Origin: Anthoceros angustus
Lineage: Eukaryota > Streptophyta > Anthocerotopsida > Anthocerotales > Anthocerotaceae
Assembly: GCA_010909165.1 (NCBI GenBank)
Contig: MU008172.1
Coordinates: forward strand, 930,001-994,000
Length of the DNA stretch: 64,000 nt
Direction of reading: 5' to 3'
Part shown: positions 34,760-46,732 of the stretch, in pieces
Layout of the letters: every line of letters starts with the position of its first letter
How positions within the stretch are numbered: position 1 is the stretch's first letter
Program-made: the position numbers and the translations under genes
Notes under the pieces: model-generated
What the model was told of the DNA's origin: nothing
Database searches by the model: none
The model's input: only the letters and a program-made list of their open reading frames with translations

Positions 34760-36540
34760 ATTGACGGTTAATGGAATGCTTGGTTGTGATATGTAGGTTT
34801 CGCTATGTAGGACGTGGAGCGTGATGCGTGTGCATGGTGCAGGGAAGAAGGGAAGGAAAAGCGGTGGAAGGTGAAGGCCAGTCGTGAAGGAAGGCACGTA
34901 ACCCAAAGTGGAGAGAAGGAAGATGGAGGAAGGTGCCAAGCAGGGGCGTCACCGTCAAGTGATGCCGGAGGCAACGTGGATGGTGGGGATCCGGAGGTGT
35001 GATGGCACCGACAAGGCGATCACACGATCCGTGTCAAAAGCGTGAGTAGGGTGGCAACCCGACATCGAGAGATTGAATGCTATTCGCTTGCCGTCTGTAA
35101 TTGTGGAAGTGGTGATTTGGCAGCCTATGGGGCCGGAGTGAAGGGCTAGCCATTGAGGCTAGTGGGTCGAATGCCACGGAAGGTGGACCACACCAGAAAA
35201 CGAGGAGGTGCCGAGCAAGAGGGTCAAGCAAAGACAACGGGTGTTGAAGCCGCAAGAGGAGTCTGAGTGACGGTGGAAGGGGTGTAGGCGCAAGTGACAT
35301 AGGAATGGTTGGTACCAGTCTATGGGTAGGGGGGCCGTTTGTGGAGGGGGAATGTGAATGGTCAGAGATGTTTTCCTGCGGACGATGGAGTCGCCAGTGC
35401 ATGGGTGGACCGGTGATGGTCAATTAGCAACAAACAAGAGGGAATTGGTCTGCCCACCTTTGTAGCCTAGCATTGACATGGGTCCTTTGCCGTGAAAGTG
35501 GTTATAGAGGTCGCTGGATAGGTGTAGGAAGATGTGGAGGAACCCTGAAACCATTGGTGTTGGTCCAAGAGTCACCAGTCGCCCGCACACATGTTGAGCA
35601 CGCCGCAGACGCATGCCCATATCACGTGGAGTTCATTGCATCGGTGGAAACAAAGTCAAGGGATAGAGGACGATTGAAGTGTCCAAAAATTTGATTTAAA
35701 TTGTCAATAAAATCAAACACTTAGATATGTAAGGTATGAGAGTGACGTAAGGGTTAGCACATATATATTATTATATAAACAAGTCTTGATGCCTATATAT
35801 GTACACATACGTATACAAAGAGGCATGTAAATACACTAATATAATAGAAGTATAACAGATGGATGTGTACATATAAACGCATACATACTTATGTCTTGAA
35901 GCCTACAAACATATATATGTATATTGAGTATATGCAAAGGAGGTAAAAGGGAAGGAAGGACAGAAGGCAGAGAGAGAGGTCATTGTAACAAGCAAGTTGA
36001 AAGAGGAATAGTGGAAGAGTATAAAATGGTCGTGATAGGGAGGTCCTTCTCACATCATGAAGGAGGAGGAGAAGTGAAAGAGTATAAAAGGGTGTGATAA
36101 GGGGCAATAAATAGGAGGGTGAGGTGAGAGGAGAGAGACCAAGTATTGTGTTAAGATGGGGTGAGAAGGTGGATAAGAAAAGGACACCTTGAACACCAAG
36201 CCACCATAAAGTGTTGCAATTTTGAAGTGGTACATGAAGTGAGAGACCAAGCATTGTGTTAGGATGGTGGGAGAAGGAAGAGAAAGAATGGACCAACTTA
36301 ACACCAAGCCATCAAACCATCTGGAAGTTGGAAGTGGTACATAAAATTGCAACACGACGTAGGCGGTGGGAAATTATTAACAATGCTTGTGAGAGAGGGT
36401 GTACCCGGAAGGGGAGGTGGGAAGAGAGTGCCAGTTCGTGTTAAGATGGTCGCACACAAACGGGAGAACTAACAAACTTAATACCAACCCTCCAAAACAT
36501 GTTGCAATGTGGAAGTGTAACAAAAAATTGCAACATCCAC
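34760..36540. other. CACTA right interior and subterminal region
   Basis: No gene recognised. The last 600 bp repeat motifs like AAGTGTTGCAATTT, GTGTTAAGATGG and ACCAAGCCA, consistent with subterminal transposase-binding repeats. Confidence 0.5.
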
Positions 36541-36570
36541 TGTAACATAGGGTGCCCTTTTCTAGTAGGG
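36541..36570 (-). repeat. CACTA right terminal inverted repeat
   Basis: Ends CTTTTCTAGTAGGG; reverse complement of the left end over 30 bases. Confidence 0.88.
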
Positions 36571-36770
36571 TTTGGTTCAATCACCATCTATGTTGCAGCT
36601 AGTGTAGGTTTTTTCAGCGTAAAAGCAGTTACTAAACCTAAACTCTGCTTGCGATTCAAGGCATCTGCCACGAGATTCTCCTTCCCAGGCTTGTACTTGA
36701 TGGACACATCATATATTGCTATAAAATCTTGCCATCTAGCTTGTCTAGCACTTAGTCGTAACTAATTAGT
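36571..36770 (-). pseudogene. Ty3/gypsy RNase H C-terminal fragment
   Basis: Minus strand LSARQARWQDFIAIYDVSIK followed by YKPGKENLVADALNRK, the conserved end of gypsy RNase H. It is interrupted by the CACTA right end at 36570; the matching integrase lies beyond the CACTA left end. Confidence 0.85.
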
Positions 36771-38043
36771 AAAAAAACTCGAGCTTACATTGTCTGCGTA
36801 CTGCACAAAAGATAAGAAGATAAACACATACTTATTTAGATAATTGTATTTATAAAAATAATGAATAATACCTCATACTTACATATTCTCGTTCTGCTCT
36901 AGTTCCCTGAAATAGAGAGAAGAAGATAAAAGACGTACTTATTTGATAAGCGTGTTCATAAAAATAATAAATAATACTTAGATGACAATATTGCCTTAGT
37001 AGTACGTGAATTAATTCATGGAAAAAAAAGAATGAATGCAAGAAAGCGTGATAAATAGGTGCACCGGATATTGGGCGAAAATGTGGCCCGATAATTTGGG
37101 GCCATGCATTCACCCTCTACGCCCGACACACACGGAATCTGATTCGTCCAGGCACAGGAGTCACAGATTGCACAAAACCTGAATGTCCCTGATCACAGGA
37201 CATGTGGCATAGCACGGTGGCCACCTTGCTTTTTTTTTTCTGTTGTTAATCAAAGTCGTGGACCTGTGAAGGGGCCTGCTGCTCTCCCTGGTGCCATCCT
37301 TGGTGGCCAAGCTTGGGTTGACGCGCGCCTTCTCTTGGGTCTCCAATTTCTACATTGTGGCAGTCCCTGATAGGCGAGTGGCACCCACACGAAGTTGGGC
37401 ACACCTGGCGAGGGTGGGAGACAAGGAGCACTGTTATGCATTTTCCCGCTCCTGGGCATGCGCGGCTTTGAACACCTTGTGTTGGTCATTCAGGGGAGGC
37501 ACGCAGCTGACTATTCCAAAACCGCTCTTGGTCGGTGAAAAAAGCATGGATTTAGAGGGATTTGGGAATGTTTTAGCTCATCGCTTCCAATTTCTCTTCC
37601 GCCACCGACATGTGTCCTAAACAGCTGGGTTCTATCAATCTGTTCGGGGCGAGGTTTCCAGGAACTTGAAAGGGGAATCAGGTGCACAGGTGACTACTTC
37701 GTGGTGCCTGCTGCAGTGTGCTGATATGTATTTCGTCTTTGCGTTGGATTCTTCAGGGCTCACTATTTTGCAGGCTCAAATACCGTCAGGTTGTGGCTGT
37801 CACGGAACCCCCAAACAGCCTGTTCGGGATTGCTCTGTCCATCGGAAGGACGCCCTCTGCCTTGCCTGTTGTACCAGCGACAGTCTCGGCAGGCTTGGCA
37901 CGCTCCAATTCTCTACTCCTCTCTTAGGGCATTCTTGTTGTGCCGAGAAACGGCAGCATGGTGGTGGGGAAATGTTACTGGAAGTATTACCTTATGTGTG
38001 GACAAGCAATGCCTAGCCTGCAGTCCCTTGGTATTCTATTAAG
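36771..38043. other. Spacer with a short AT-rich direct repeat
   Basis: Two related 70-bp AT-rich units at about 36815-36890 and 36915-36985 (AGATAAGAAGATAAA..., TACTTATTT..., AAAAATAATAAATAATAC). From 37.1 kb onward the sequence looks like the 5' flank of the next gene; no exon is supported. Confidence 0.45.
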
Positions 38044-41000
38044 ATGAAGTCCAGCTTAGGAGCTTCTGGGCTTGTTCCAATCCAGGGTTGGAATTTCGTC
38101 TCTTTCTGCCCGTGCTATGGCTCCTCCTCTTTCCCTCATGGGAAGAGGCCAGTTCGTGCAAACAGGTCGACGAAAAGTAGTCTTTATGTTTTGGCTCTTG
38201 GAGGAGCCCCCAGTAAACGGATTGCTAAGCAGAGTCACGATGTTTTCAAAGGTGTTACTGGGGCTGTAAATATCATGTTGGATAGTACAAAAGAGGCCTT
38301 CACTGATGAGGACCTCGGCCGAGATGCAGATGACAGGTTCGAACAGCAGGGCAGGGCCTACAATGGCAATCAGACAACTATGTCATTTGACCATCCCAAG
38401 GGCAAACAGCAGTCCTACTTTTTCAGATCCTTTGTTGAAAACATGCTCCCCGCTCAGATGAAGAGTTACACCAGTACCCTGGAGGTAGCTCCGGCAACTC
38501 CTCTTCCTCCCTTCACGGGACGTCTAACTGTAGCTTTTGCAGCAATTCTGCTCATAGGTGTGGCGTTTGAAAAATGGTGGTGGAATGTTAGACAGGATGC
38601 CCAGGGCACCACCTTCAATATTCCTGAAAGAAACAAGGCACCTCTCAGAGTTTTTGCTATGGAGGGCAACACTCGCGCCAAGAGACCAACAGTAGCATCA
38701 ATCCCCTCCGTCGGTACAGTCCTTTTGCAGGGGGACCTTGGGAGGAAGGAAACCGTTGAGTGGGTCAATATGGTTCTTGGGAAGGTGTGGAAGGTTTACA
38801 GGCGATCCTTGGAAGGATGGCTTGTTGGCCTCATTCAACCCCTGATTGATAACTTGAAGAAGCCTGAGTGGGTCAAACGTGTAGAAATCAAACAGTTCTA
38901 CTTGGGTGACGAGCCTCTGTCAGTGAGAAGTGTCGAACGTAGAACGTCCCGAAACGCCAATGACCTACAGTACGTTCATCTTCTTGTTGGACCAGTCTGT
39001 TTTGTCCAGCTGAGGACTGTTCCTGGTGCTTCATAGGTATCTGCCTTCATGTCACTTGAACGGTAATCGGGGTTGCCTTTCATGCTCACCATCCTTATTT
39101 GTGTGACATAGGTACCATATTGGTCTGAGGTATACAGGTGGAGCCCGTCTTCTCCTTTTGGTTTCTCTGAAGTTTGGGGTTATACCGGTCACTGTGCCTG
39201 TTGGGGTCCGAGGGTTGGATTTGGATGGCGAGTTATGGGTGAAACTACGGTTGGTTCCCCAGGAACCGTTCGTAGGGTCAGCAACCTGGGCTTTTGTCTC
39301 CCTACCGAAAATCAAGCTGGCCATGGCACCTTTCCGGCTCCTCAATGTTATGGGTAAGAACTGAAGCTTGAGCCTCCTTCTGGAATAACCTGTATCCCAG
39401 TTTCCACTTTCACTGCATATTCTTGCGGCTTTCATTGTCTATTCCCTAGGTGCTAAGTATTTTGGGGCCTTCTATGATGCTCAATAAACATATCTGTTTG
39501 CATGCTTCTTTGATAAGCCTGTTGCTGCTGAACGTCCTCCCCAATCTTGCCTAGTGTGTGCCTTGTGCTAAGAGATTTTGCAGTTGGTGATCTGTTACCC
39601 CTTTCAATGTTTGTGCTCTGACAATTGTTTTATGGCATCCTGGGAAGCTCAGCCATCCCACTTCTATCCATGTAAGATATTCTCTGCCCGAAATCTGTCC
39701 TTACGTGCACTAGTTTTGTGTTTGCAGGTCCACAATTTCCGCCTTTGTACTGATTTGTATGTTTTGTTAACAGATTCTTAGAAAAGCTCCTTACTCAAGA
39801 TCTCCCTCAACTGTTTGTGAGGCCAAAGAAAAATGTGATTGATTTCATGCAAGGAAGGGCTGTTGGTCCCTTGCCGAAGGACACGAAGGAAAGAGATGTT
39901 TTGCAAGGGAACCAGGATTTCGCAGGAGAGCTCTCAGTCACTCTAATCAATGCAAGAAAGCTCACCTATTTTCCGATTGGTATGTTTTGAGGTTTAAAGA
40001 TCTGGCAGATCTTTGCATTTCCTTATGTACACTTACTCGAGGGGTCAATTGATGAGGAATGCATGTGTGTCATTGATCAGGGAAGACAGATCCTTACGTT
40101 GTCCTCATCCTAGGCGAGCAAGTGATACGAAGCAAGAAAAACAGTGAAACCTCTGTCTTTGCTCCCCCGGGTGATCCAATTTGGAATCAGGTAAGACCAT
40201 AATGTTGACGTTTGTGGCAACTACGCTGCCTGTCTTATATCAAGCAGTGATTTTGTTTTTCTTTGCGTTTGTGCTGCAGTCTAATCCGTGTCTGGTTTCA
40301 ATGTACAGGACTTCCAGTTTGTTGTTGTTGATCCTAAGGCCCAGCACTTGGCTGTGCGTGTAAGGGACACATTTGGACTAGGTGTGTTCACCGTAGGTTA
40401 TGGTGAGGTGGAGCCCTTTACCTTCAACCTATGAAGTTTGCTCAGTTTTGAACTTGTCAGTGCTTTCTTGGGTCTAACTCTTGGTGGACTGGAACAACAG
40501 GTAGACCTGCGTACTCTTCAGGATACTGTGCCCACTGACAAAGTTGTGAGTCTGAGAAGCGGATGGGGTACATTTCCTAAACGATCTGGTGGGGAGGTAG
40601 TGATGCGCCTCACTTATAAAGCGTATGTCGAAGATGAAGAAGAGGACGGAACAGGAGACACTCCGTATTTCTCTGGCCACACAAATGGCAAAATGCCAGA
40701 TGTCGTCGAGGAGATTGCTGAACTGGCACGGTTTTGGACAGAAGAAGCCAGGAAAGCTCAAGAGTTGTTTCTACTGGCGAACTTCCCAGGCGGTCCAGAG
40801 AGAGGTGATGAAAAGACTCCAAGATATCCTGGAAGGCTGCCGCCTGTGATACCAAGTGTTGTGGAGAAGGGACGACGGAATCCTGCAAAGGAACGGGAAT
40901 TACTGAAGTTCTTGTACGGGAAGGAATCCAGCATTGAGTTAGGAGATGGTGAGAACAGCAGCAAAGGGGGTTGGGGCGTTCAGCTCCGCAGACTCGTCGA

Positions 41001-41194
41001 AAGTGAGTGCCTTCGAAAATGGATGTCTTGCCTATGTTCTGTTGTTGGCTACAGGATATGGTTAGTTGTGTTCCTACTGACCGTTTCTTCTTGGTTGTGT
41101 TGCAGATCCGGTTCTGGTGTGGTTGGGGTTAACGGCAGGGATTGCTGTCCTGGTAGCTATCAACCTAAATTTCACCAACTTATTTAACCCTTGA
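38044..41194 (+). CDS. SMP and C2 domain protein, NTMC2 type 5-like (plastid/membrane-contact lipid-transfer family)
   Basis: Related to plant NTMC2T5 proteins (synaptotagmin/tricalbin-type, implicated in lipid transfer at membrane contacts). Exons giving an unbroken 732-residue frame: 38044-38969, 39112-39353, 39584-39608, 39774-39979, 40081-40190, 40309-40407, 40501-41002, 41106-41194. A basic, Ser-rich N-terminus is compatible with plastid targeting. A TM helix (LTVAFAAILLIGVAFEKWWW) is followed by the SMP domain (EWVNMVLGKVWKVYRRSLEG; VKRVEIKQFYLG; FVRPKKNVIDF). The C2 domain has KTDPYVV, IWNQDFQF and the usual loop aspartates. A hydrophobic C-terminus (VWLGLTAGIAVLVAIN) ends it. The 25-nt exon 39584-39608 is inferred, because without it the frame does not join. 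Confidence 0.85.
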
Positions 41195-41532
41195 GAAGAC
41201 TTTACTCCGAGCATTTTAGTAGCCATCGGTGGAGAAGTTATGGTCCCTCTTGGATTGGGTAAGCTCTCATCTACTTGGATGCCTCCTGTACCTGCAAGTT
41301 TTCCTTGGGTACTGAATCCGCTGGGATGGTGATGGTTTGCAGATAAGAGTCATGATCCGAGTTCGAGTCTGTGGCTTAAAATTGCTCATTGTACTGTGGG
41401 GATGATAGATCGTGTGGTATGGGATGAGGAATTGTTATACGTTGTGCCACCCTGTGTCCATCCAACAGGGTTTCGATAAAATGATCTAATCGAAGATTTC
41501 GGGTTAAGGCTGAGCTCATCAAAAACTGCTCG
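41195..41532. other. Convergent 3' spacer
   Basis: Lies between the 3' ends of the SMP/C2 gene (plus) and the LRR kinase (minus). No coding content seen. Confidence 0.5.
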
Positions 41533-44500
41533 CTACCACACAGATGGGGTATTAGCAAGCTCTTCCACAGTTGGAAGCGCTTTGTCAAGCATCAGCTCCC
41601 CTGCTTCACGTCGACTTTCGGACCCAATTCTGATATTCTCTAACATGGCTACTACCTGACGCATGTCGGGACGATTCTCGGCCTTGGTTTCAGTACAAAG
41701 CAGGGCCACCCTGAGGAGGAGGAATAACTTCTCGGTCTGGTGAGAAGAGGAGAGACTTCTCAGCAGTGTGGTGTCGAACACTTTCAAATTTTTACCTGCG
41801 AAGTACCCACGCGTCCACGCTGGAAGGTCGACCCCCGAACCCAAGCTAGAATCAGTGGGCCTCCTCCCGGTCAGCATCTCCATAACAACAACACCGTAAC
41901 TGTAAACGTCACCCCTGGTCGTAGTCTTCAAGGAGACGGCGTACTCTGTGACACGGAAGCGTTGTGGAAGGTCAGGACAATCGGATGTGGGATCAAATTA
42001 CAGGCAAGCACATGCAATGCTACATACATACCCGGTGCCATGTAACCAAAGGAGCCACGGAATTTCGATGCCAGGACAGACGAAACCGAGGTGTTGGACT
42101 CTCCGGTCATATGGCACAGGAGTTTGGCAATTCCAAAGTCTCCTATGTGTCCTACCCTGTCACCGTCAAGGAGGATATTGGCGGGCTTGAGATCACAATG
42201 GACGACGCCATGGTCGTGCAGGTATAACAGGCCTTGTGCCACGTCAAGTGCAATGGACAGTCGGTCTTCCCAGCTCAGAAAGTTACTCGTGTGGTTTCCA
42301 GATTCCGAACCGGTACTGGAGCTTTCCCCTTCCCACTTCTGGCTGCGATGCACAGCCTGTGCCAAAGATCCCCTTTCCATGTACTCTAACACCATGGATC
42401 TCACCTGTCCCGATGCCGAAGTTTGGCTGGCCAGAAGCTTGATAAGATTGCGGTGCCGCAGCTGACCCAGAAGTTTCAGTTCCATTACAAAGCTGCGTTG
42501 CACCTCCTCCTCTTTGTCAGTCAGCAGGGGCCCTGATATTCTCTCTTCGTGTTTCGACTCGTCTCCTTTCATCTTCTTCACAGCTATCTGTCGCCCATCG
42601 GCTAAAGTGCCCTTGTAGACAATGCTGACGGAGCCAGAGCCTATGATCTTTGCATCTGAGAATCCCTCTGTTGCAGCCCATATATCAGACACACTACTGA
42701 GGACAAGCTGCTTGTCGAACAGTAAAATCTCATCCTCGTCTTCCACAGCCTCTCCTCTCGGGGAGTGGCCACAGCGACACCAACAAAACACAACATAACT
42801 ACAGCAAAGAACGAAGCAGCCTGCTCCAGCGCCCACCGAGAGAACAACTATCATCCACGTCCTTAAAGCTGGTCTACTTGCGCACGACCTATGCAAGAAC
42901 TCACCACAGAGTCCAGGATTGTCCAAAAATGAGGAATCTGTCAGATTTAAAAATATCCCCGTTGTAGGAACCGAGCCTGAGAGCCGATTAGAAGACAAGT
43001 TGAGGAAGGTAAGATGCACAAGCTTCGTCAAAGATTCCGGGATTTCACCAGAGAGTTGGTTACTTGACAGGTCCAGTGAGGTTAGAGTTTCAAGGTTGCC
43101 CAGCTCCTGGGGTATGCTCCCATTCAAAGAATTGGCTGAGAAATCTATTACCATCACACTGGTAAGCCATCGGTCAGGCTTTTCACCAAGGCTAGCAGGA
43201 ATTGCCCCATCTAGTTTGTTGTTAGACAGATCTAACGTCTGGAGTTCAGTGCATCCACTCAAGCTCTGGGGAATCCCTCCAGACAGTTGGTTGTACGACA
43301 AATCTATTATCTGGACTAAAATCAGCGATCCAAATTGCGTAGGCAGAGCACCTGACAACCAGTTATGAGAGAGGTTTAAGAGGGTCTGCTTACTAAGTGC
43401 AGCGAGTGGCCAAGGAATACCTCCTGATAGCTGGTTGGAAGAGAGGTCTAGCTCTTGGAGGTTTGAGCAGCTTCCAAGTTGGTTTGGAATGACATCGGTC
43501 AGCTGATTATCTCGCAAGGACAACCTAAAGAGAGTCATATTTAGCAGACCCATCCAGGATGGGATGGCTCCAGTGAACGCATTGCTGCCTAGGTCCAGTT
43601 CACCCAGTTCCCTGCAATTCGAGAGGTCTGGGATGGGCCCCTCCAGTTCATTGTTTGCGAGTCTCAAGCGCTACAACACCAAACAGTAGTTTAGAGAAGT
43701 GGAAAATCCAACAATCACAAAAAATCATAGCAGTCGGTCAATGGAGTGACGAACTGATCACCTGAAGTTGAGTGAGGTTCCCGAAAATGCTGGGAAGATA
43801 CCCAGTGAGGATGTTCCCACTAAGATCAAGAATGCCCAGATTGGTGAGATTGCCAAGTTGGGGTGGCACACCACCTGTCAACCTATTTCCACTGAGGCCC
43901 AGAATTTGCAGACTCCCACTAAGTCCCAAGCTACCTGGAATTTCTCCAGTAAAGCTGTTATCCCCTGCATATATGGATATTATGTTAGGCCACCATTTTC
44001 CGACGTCATTTGGGATTTGCTCCTCCAGCTGGTTCCCGGACAAGTATAGGTATTGCAGCATAGAATTGCCAGACAGATTCGGGAAAGGGCCATAGAAGTT
44101 ACAATCGAACAAGCTGAGCGAGGTAAGGTTCTCTAGCTCTCCCAACCAACTTGGTATGTTCCCCGTCAAACCTGGATTGGAATTAACAGAGAAGTTGGCT
44201 AGACCACGACAGTTTCTGATTGAATCAGGAATGCTGCCAGAAAAATTGTTCTCGTGCAACGACAGTGTTGTTAGCTGGAACAAAGAGTTCCCTAACTCTG
44301 GGGGAATCGACCCTTGCAGCTGGTTCCTTGCAAGGTACAGGCTCTGCAAGCTTGTACAGTTTGACAATGATAGAGGGATGCCTCCGCTCAGACGGTTGCC
44401 ATACAGACCGAGATAATTAAGGTTGGTCAGAGACCCGAGCCCGTATGGAACTCCACCTGTAAGCTGATTACTCGACAAATCCAGCAACTGCAGATTCGGT

Positions 44501-45594
44501 AGAGACCATACCTCTGGTAAGGAGCCTGACAATAAGTTGTTCGATAGGTCCAAATGGTACAAGGCTGTGAGATTGGCTAAGGGAGGATGGATGATTCCAG
44601 TTAGTTGATTCTGGTACAAAGACAAGTACTGCAGTTGAGAGAGATACCCTAGTTCTGCTGGGATAGAGCCAGTCAATTTATTGTCTGAGAGTAGAAGGAA
44701 CTCGAGAGAAGTGCAATTGCCGAGATACGGAGGAATTGCACCAGTGAGCATATTATCTTGCAGCTCCAACCCCACAACGTTGGAACAGTTGCCATTAGAG
44801 AACGGTATATCACCTGAAAGGCGGTTGGAGAACAACGTGAGATACCGAAGGCTGTAAAAAAGCATTCCTATTTCGGGAGGAATACTCCCTGAGAGCTCAT
44901 TGTTGGATAGATATAACTGAGTGAGATTGTGTAGCTGTCCGAGAGAAGCCGGAATCTCGCCAGCAAGCCTGTTGACTGCCAAAGAAACATAGGACAGTTC
45001 CCGGCACCCGGACAAGGATTCCGGAATGGGTCCCGTAAAGCTGTTGAAGGAAAGGTCCAGAAACTGCAGCGCAGGAAGCCAGCCGAGAGACTGTGGCAAG
45101 CCGCCGGTGAGATTATTGATGCTCATATCCAGCGAGGTCAAGGTTGAGAGGTTGCCCACCGCGGATGACAGGGAGCCAGCGAGGTGATGCCCTGAGAGAT
45201 TGAGCTGACCCACACGGGACGACTGGTCGCAAGAAACGCCTGTCCAGCTACAAGCGTGCAGCCCCGTGCTCCCCCAGTTGGCCAGCACTCCATCTGGATC
45301 ATCCGTGATGTTGCCCTTGAGCTGGAGCAGGAATTGGGCGTCCGGCCCTGGTGCTCCCGGGCCGTCCACCAGTAGCCGACGCTCCCGAAGTGATGGACAG
45401 CTAGCGTCACCACCACCAGACTCTTGGGAATGAAAGGAGCAGTTGATGGGCTCTCGTACCGCTACAACCTGGAAGTGGGGAGTGAGCAGCAGACGGGATG
45501 CCACTCCCAGCCCCAGGAGCAGGAGCAAGGGCAACGTGCAGGCGAAGGAGAAGGCGCAGACGGAAGGAGTCATCAGCCCTGCCCCTGCTGCCAT
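41533..45594 (-). CDS. LRR receptor-like kinase, non-RD, subfamily XII-like (FLS2/EFR/Xa21 type)
   Basis: Plasma-membrane receptor kinase of about 1294 residues in three exons: 45594-43762, 43670-42032, 41945-41533. ATG at 45594 gives a signal peptide (ACTLPLLLLLGLG). Then an LRR N-terminal cap (WTGVSCDQSSRVGQLNLSG) and more than 20 plant-type LRRs with N-glycosylation sites. A TM helix (MIVVLSVGAGAGCFVLCCSY) lies near residue 880. The kinase has IGSGSVSIVYKG, IAVKKMK, VVHCDLKPANILLD, DFGIAKLL, GYMAPEYA and DVYSYGVVV. HCD instead of HRD makes it a non-RD kinase, the class that contains the pattern-recognition receptors FLS2, EFR and Xa21. Introns fall in the LRR region (phase 2) and just before the APE motif (phase 1). 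The ligand cannot be predicted. Confidence 0.9.
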
Positions 45595-45615
45595 ACCGCC
45601 TGGCGCATACAGCAA

Positions 45616-46732
45616 AGCGCATGTACTGCCCGGGACTCAGCGCCTGCTCACCAATGCTTTATTCCTTGTCCCTTGGCACCCACAGACTCGTGGATTGCCT
45701 GGCCTGGACCCGTCAAAGTCGCCCCCATGGCCGACGCTCGGTCACACTGAGTACGTACGTATGTCCCATGGACATTCTGTACATCTGACTACGTACGTGA
45801 CCCGAACACTCGTGGAGTGGCCCGCTTCCGAACAAGCCAGTGGGTCCAGTATTCAGACAGGCCGGCTTCCGGACAACCCGGAGGACCAGTTGCTAGATAT
45901 CCAGACAGGCCTGCTTGAAGCTTCCTGGATTGCCGCCCCCAGCACGTCGGGAAGGCTCCTCCTCCCGCCGCTCAACTTGGCTTGGATAGGTGCCCCACCG
46001 GCACCTAGGAAGGAAACAGGAAGACTGGTTCGAGACACAAGCGCAAGGGAATGATGTTGCGCGATGTGGGTCGGTCAATGACTTCGGCACAACAGCCAGT
46101 CCCAGTCCCAGTCCCAGTCTGATCTTTGTGCCTCGAACACCCACCGCGACAGTGCTCCTCAGAGGGCTGCACGGGGCTCTAGGAATGCTGCATCACGGAC
46201 GGAACTGCGAGCAAGCTCTATCGTGAAGAGTAATCTCTTTCCGAACGGCCAGCCGGGGACTTGCTAGCCGCCAGATCCAACTTACTTCATAGTAGAGCGC
46301 ACCCAGGAGCCGTTGATGTTGCAGAAGGACCAGCGCCTGGGAGCTTGTCAGTATCCTGATTTGCCTGCAATGCATCCCAGACTTTCAGACAACCAACAGC
46401 GCCAGTAAGAGGACAAGGACCGGACAGATCAGCAGGAAGGTGATGGCAATAAGCGCCCAGAGTACCAGTACTAGTCATCTCCCAATGTTTCAGATACTAT
46501 ACCCAAAGCGTTAGAGAAACAATCGAATTGAACGCACTGGAGTTTTGCAAACCTGAAGTGCTGGCAAACATGACTTCAAATGTCGATCTCACATACGTGC
46601 AATCTACATCAACCACCAAATATCGACACAGCAGACTCAAAAACAACAGAGGCTTGCAATGTTAGTCAAATGCATGCAAACGGGTGTCGTCCTCAGGGCA
46701 CATGCAATACCCAGCTTTTCGGTGTGCCCGCA
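45616..46732. other. Upstream region of the LRR kinase
   Basis: Between the 5' end of the kinase and the 3' end of the PPR gene, both on the minus strand. Only short chance frames; a (CCCAGT)n-like run sits near 46097. Confidence 0.5.

Larger units (their letters stand above)
28453..36570. mobile_element. CACTA-like (En/Spm) DNA transposon, about 8.1 kb
   Basis: Terminal inverted repeats CCCTACTAGAAAAGGGCACC plus ten more bases, left end at 28453 (again at 27622 in the duplicated copy) and right end at 36541-36570. The first left copy is preceded by TTT and the right end is followed by TTT, a 3-bp duplication as expected for CACTA. Subterminal motifs such as TTGCAACA and AGTGTTAC recur near both ends. 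Inside, the minus strand carries TNP2-type transposase and DUF4218/DUF4216 remnants. It sits in a minus-strand gypsy element, between RNase H (36.6-36.8 kb) and integrase (28.1-28.45 kb). Confidence 0.85.
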
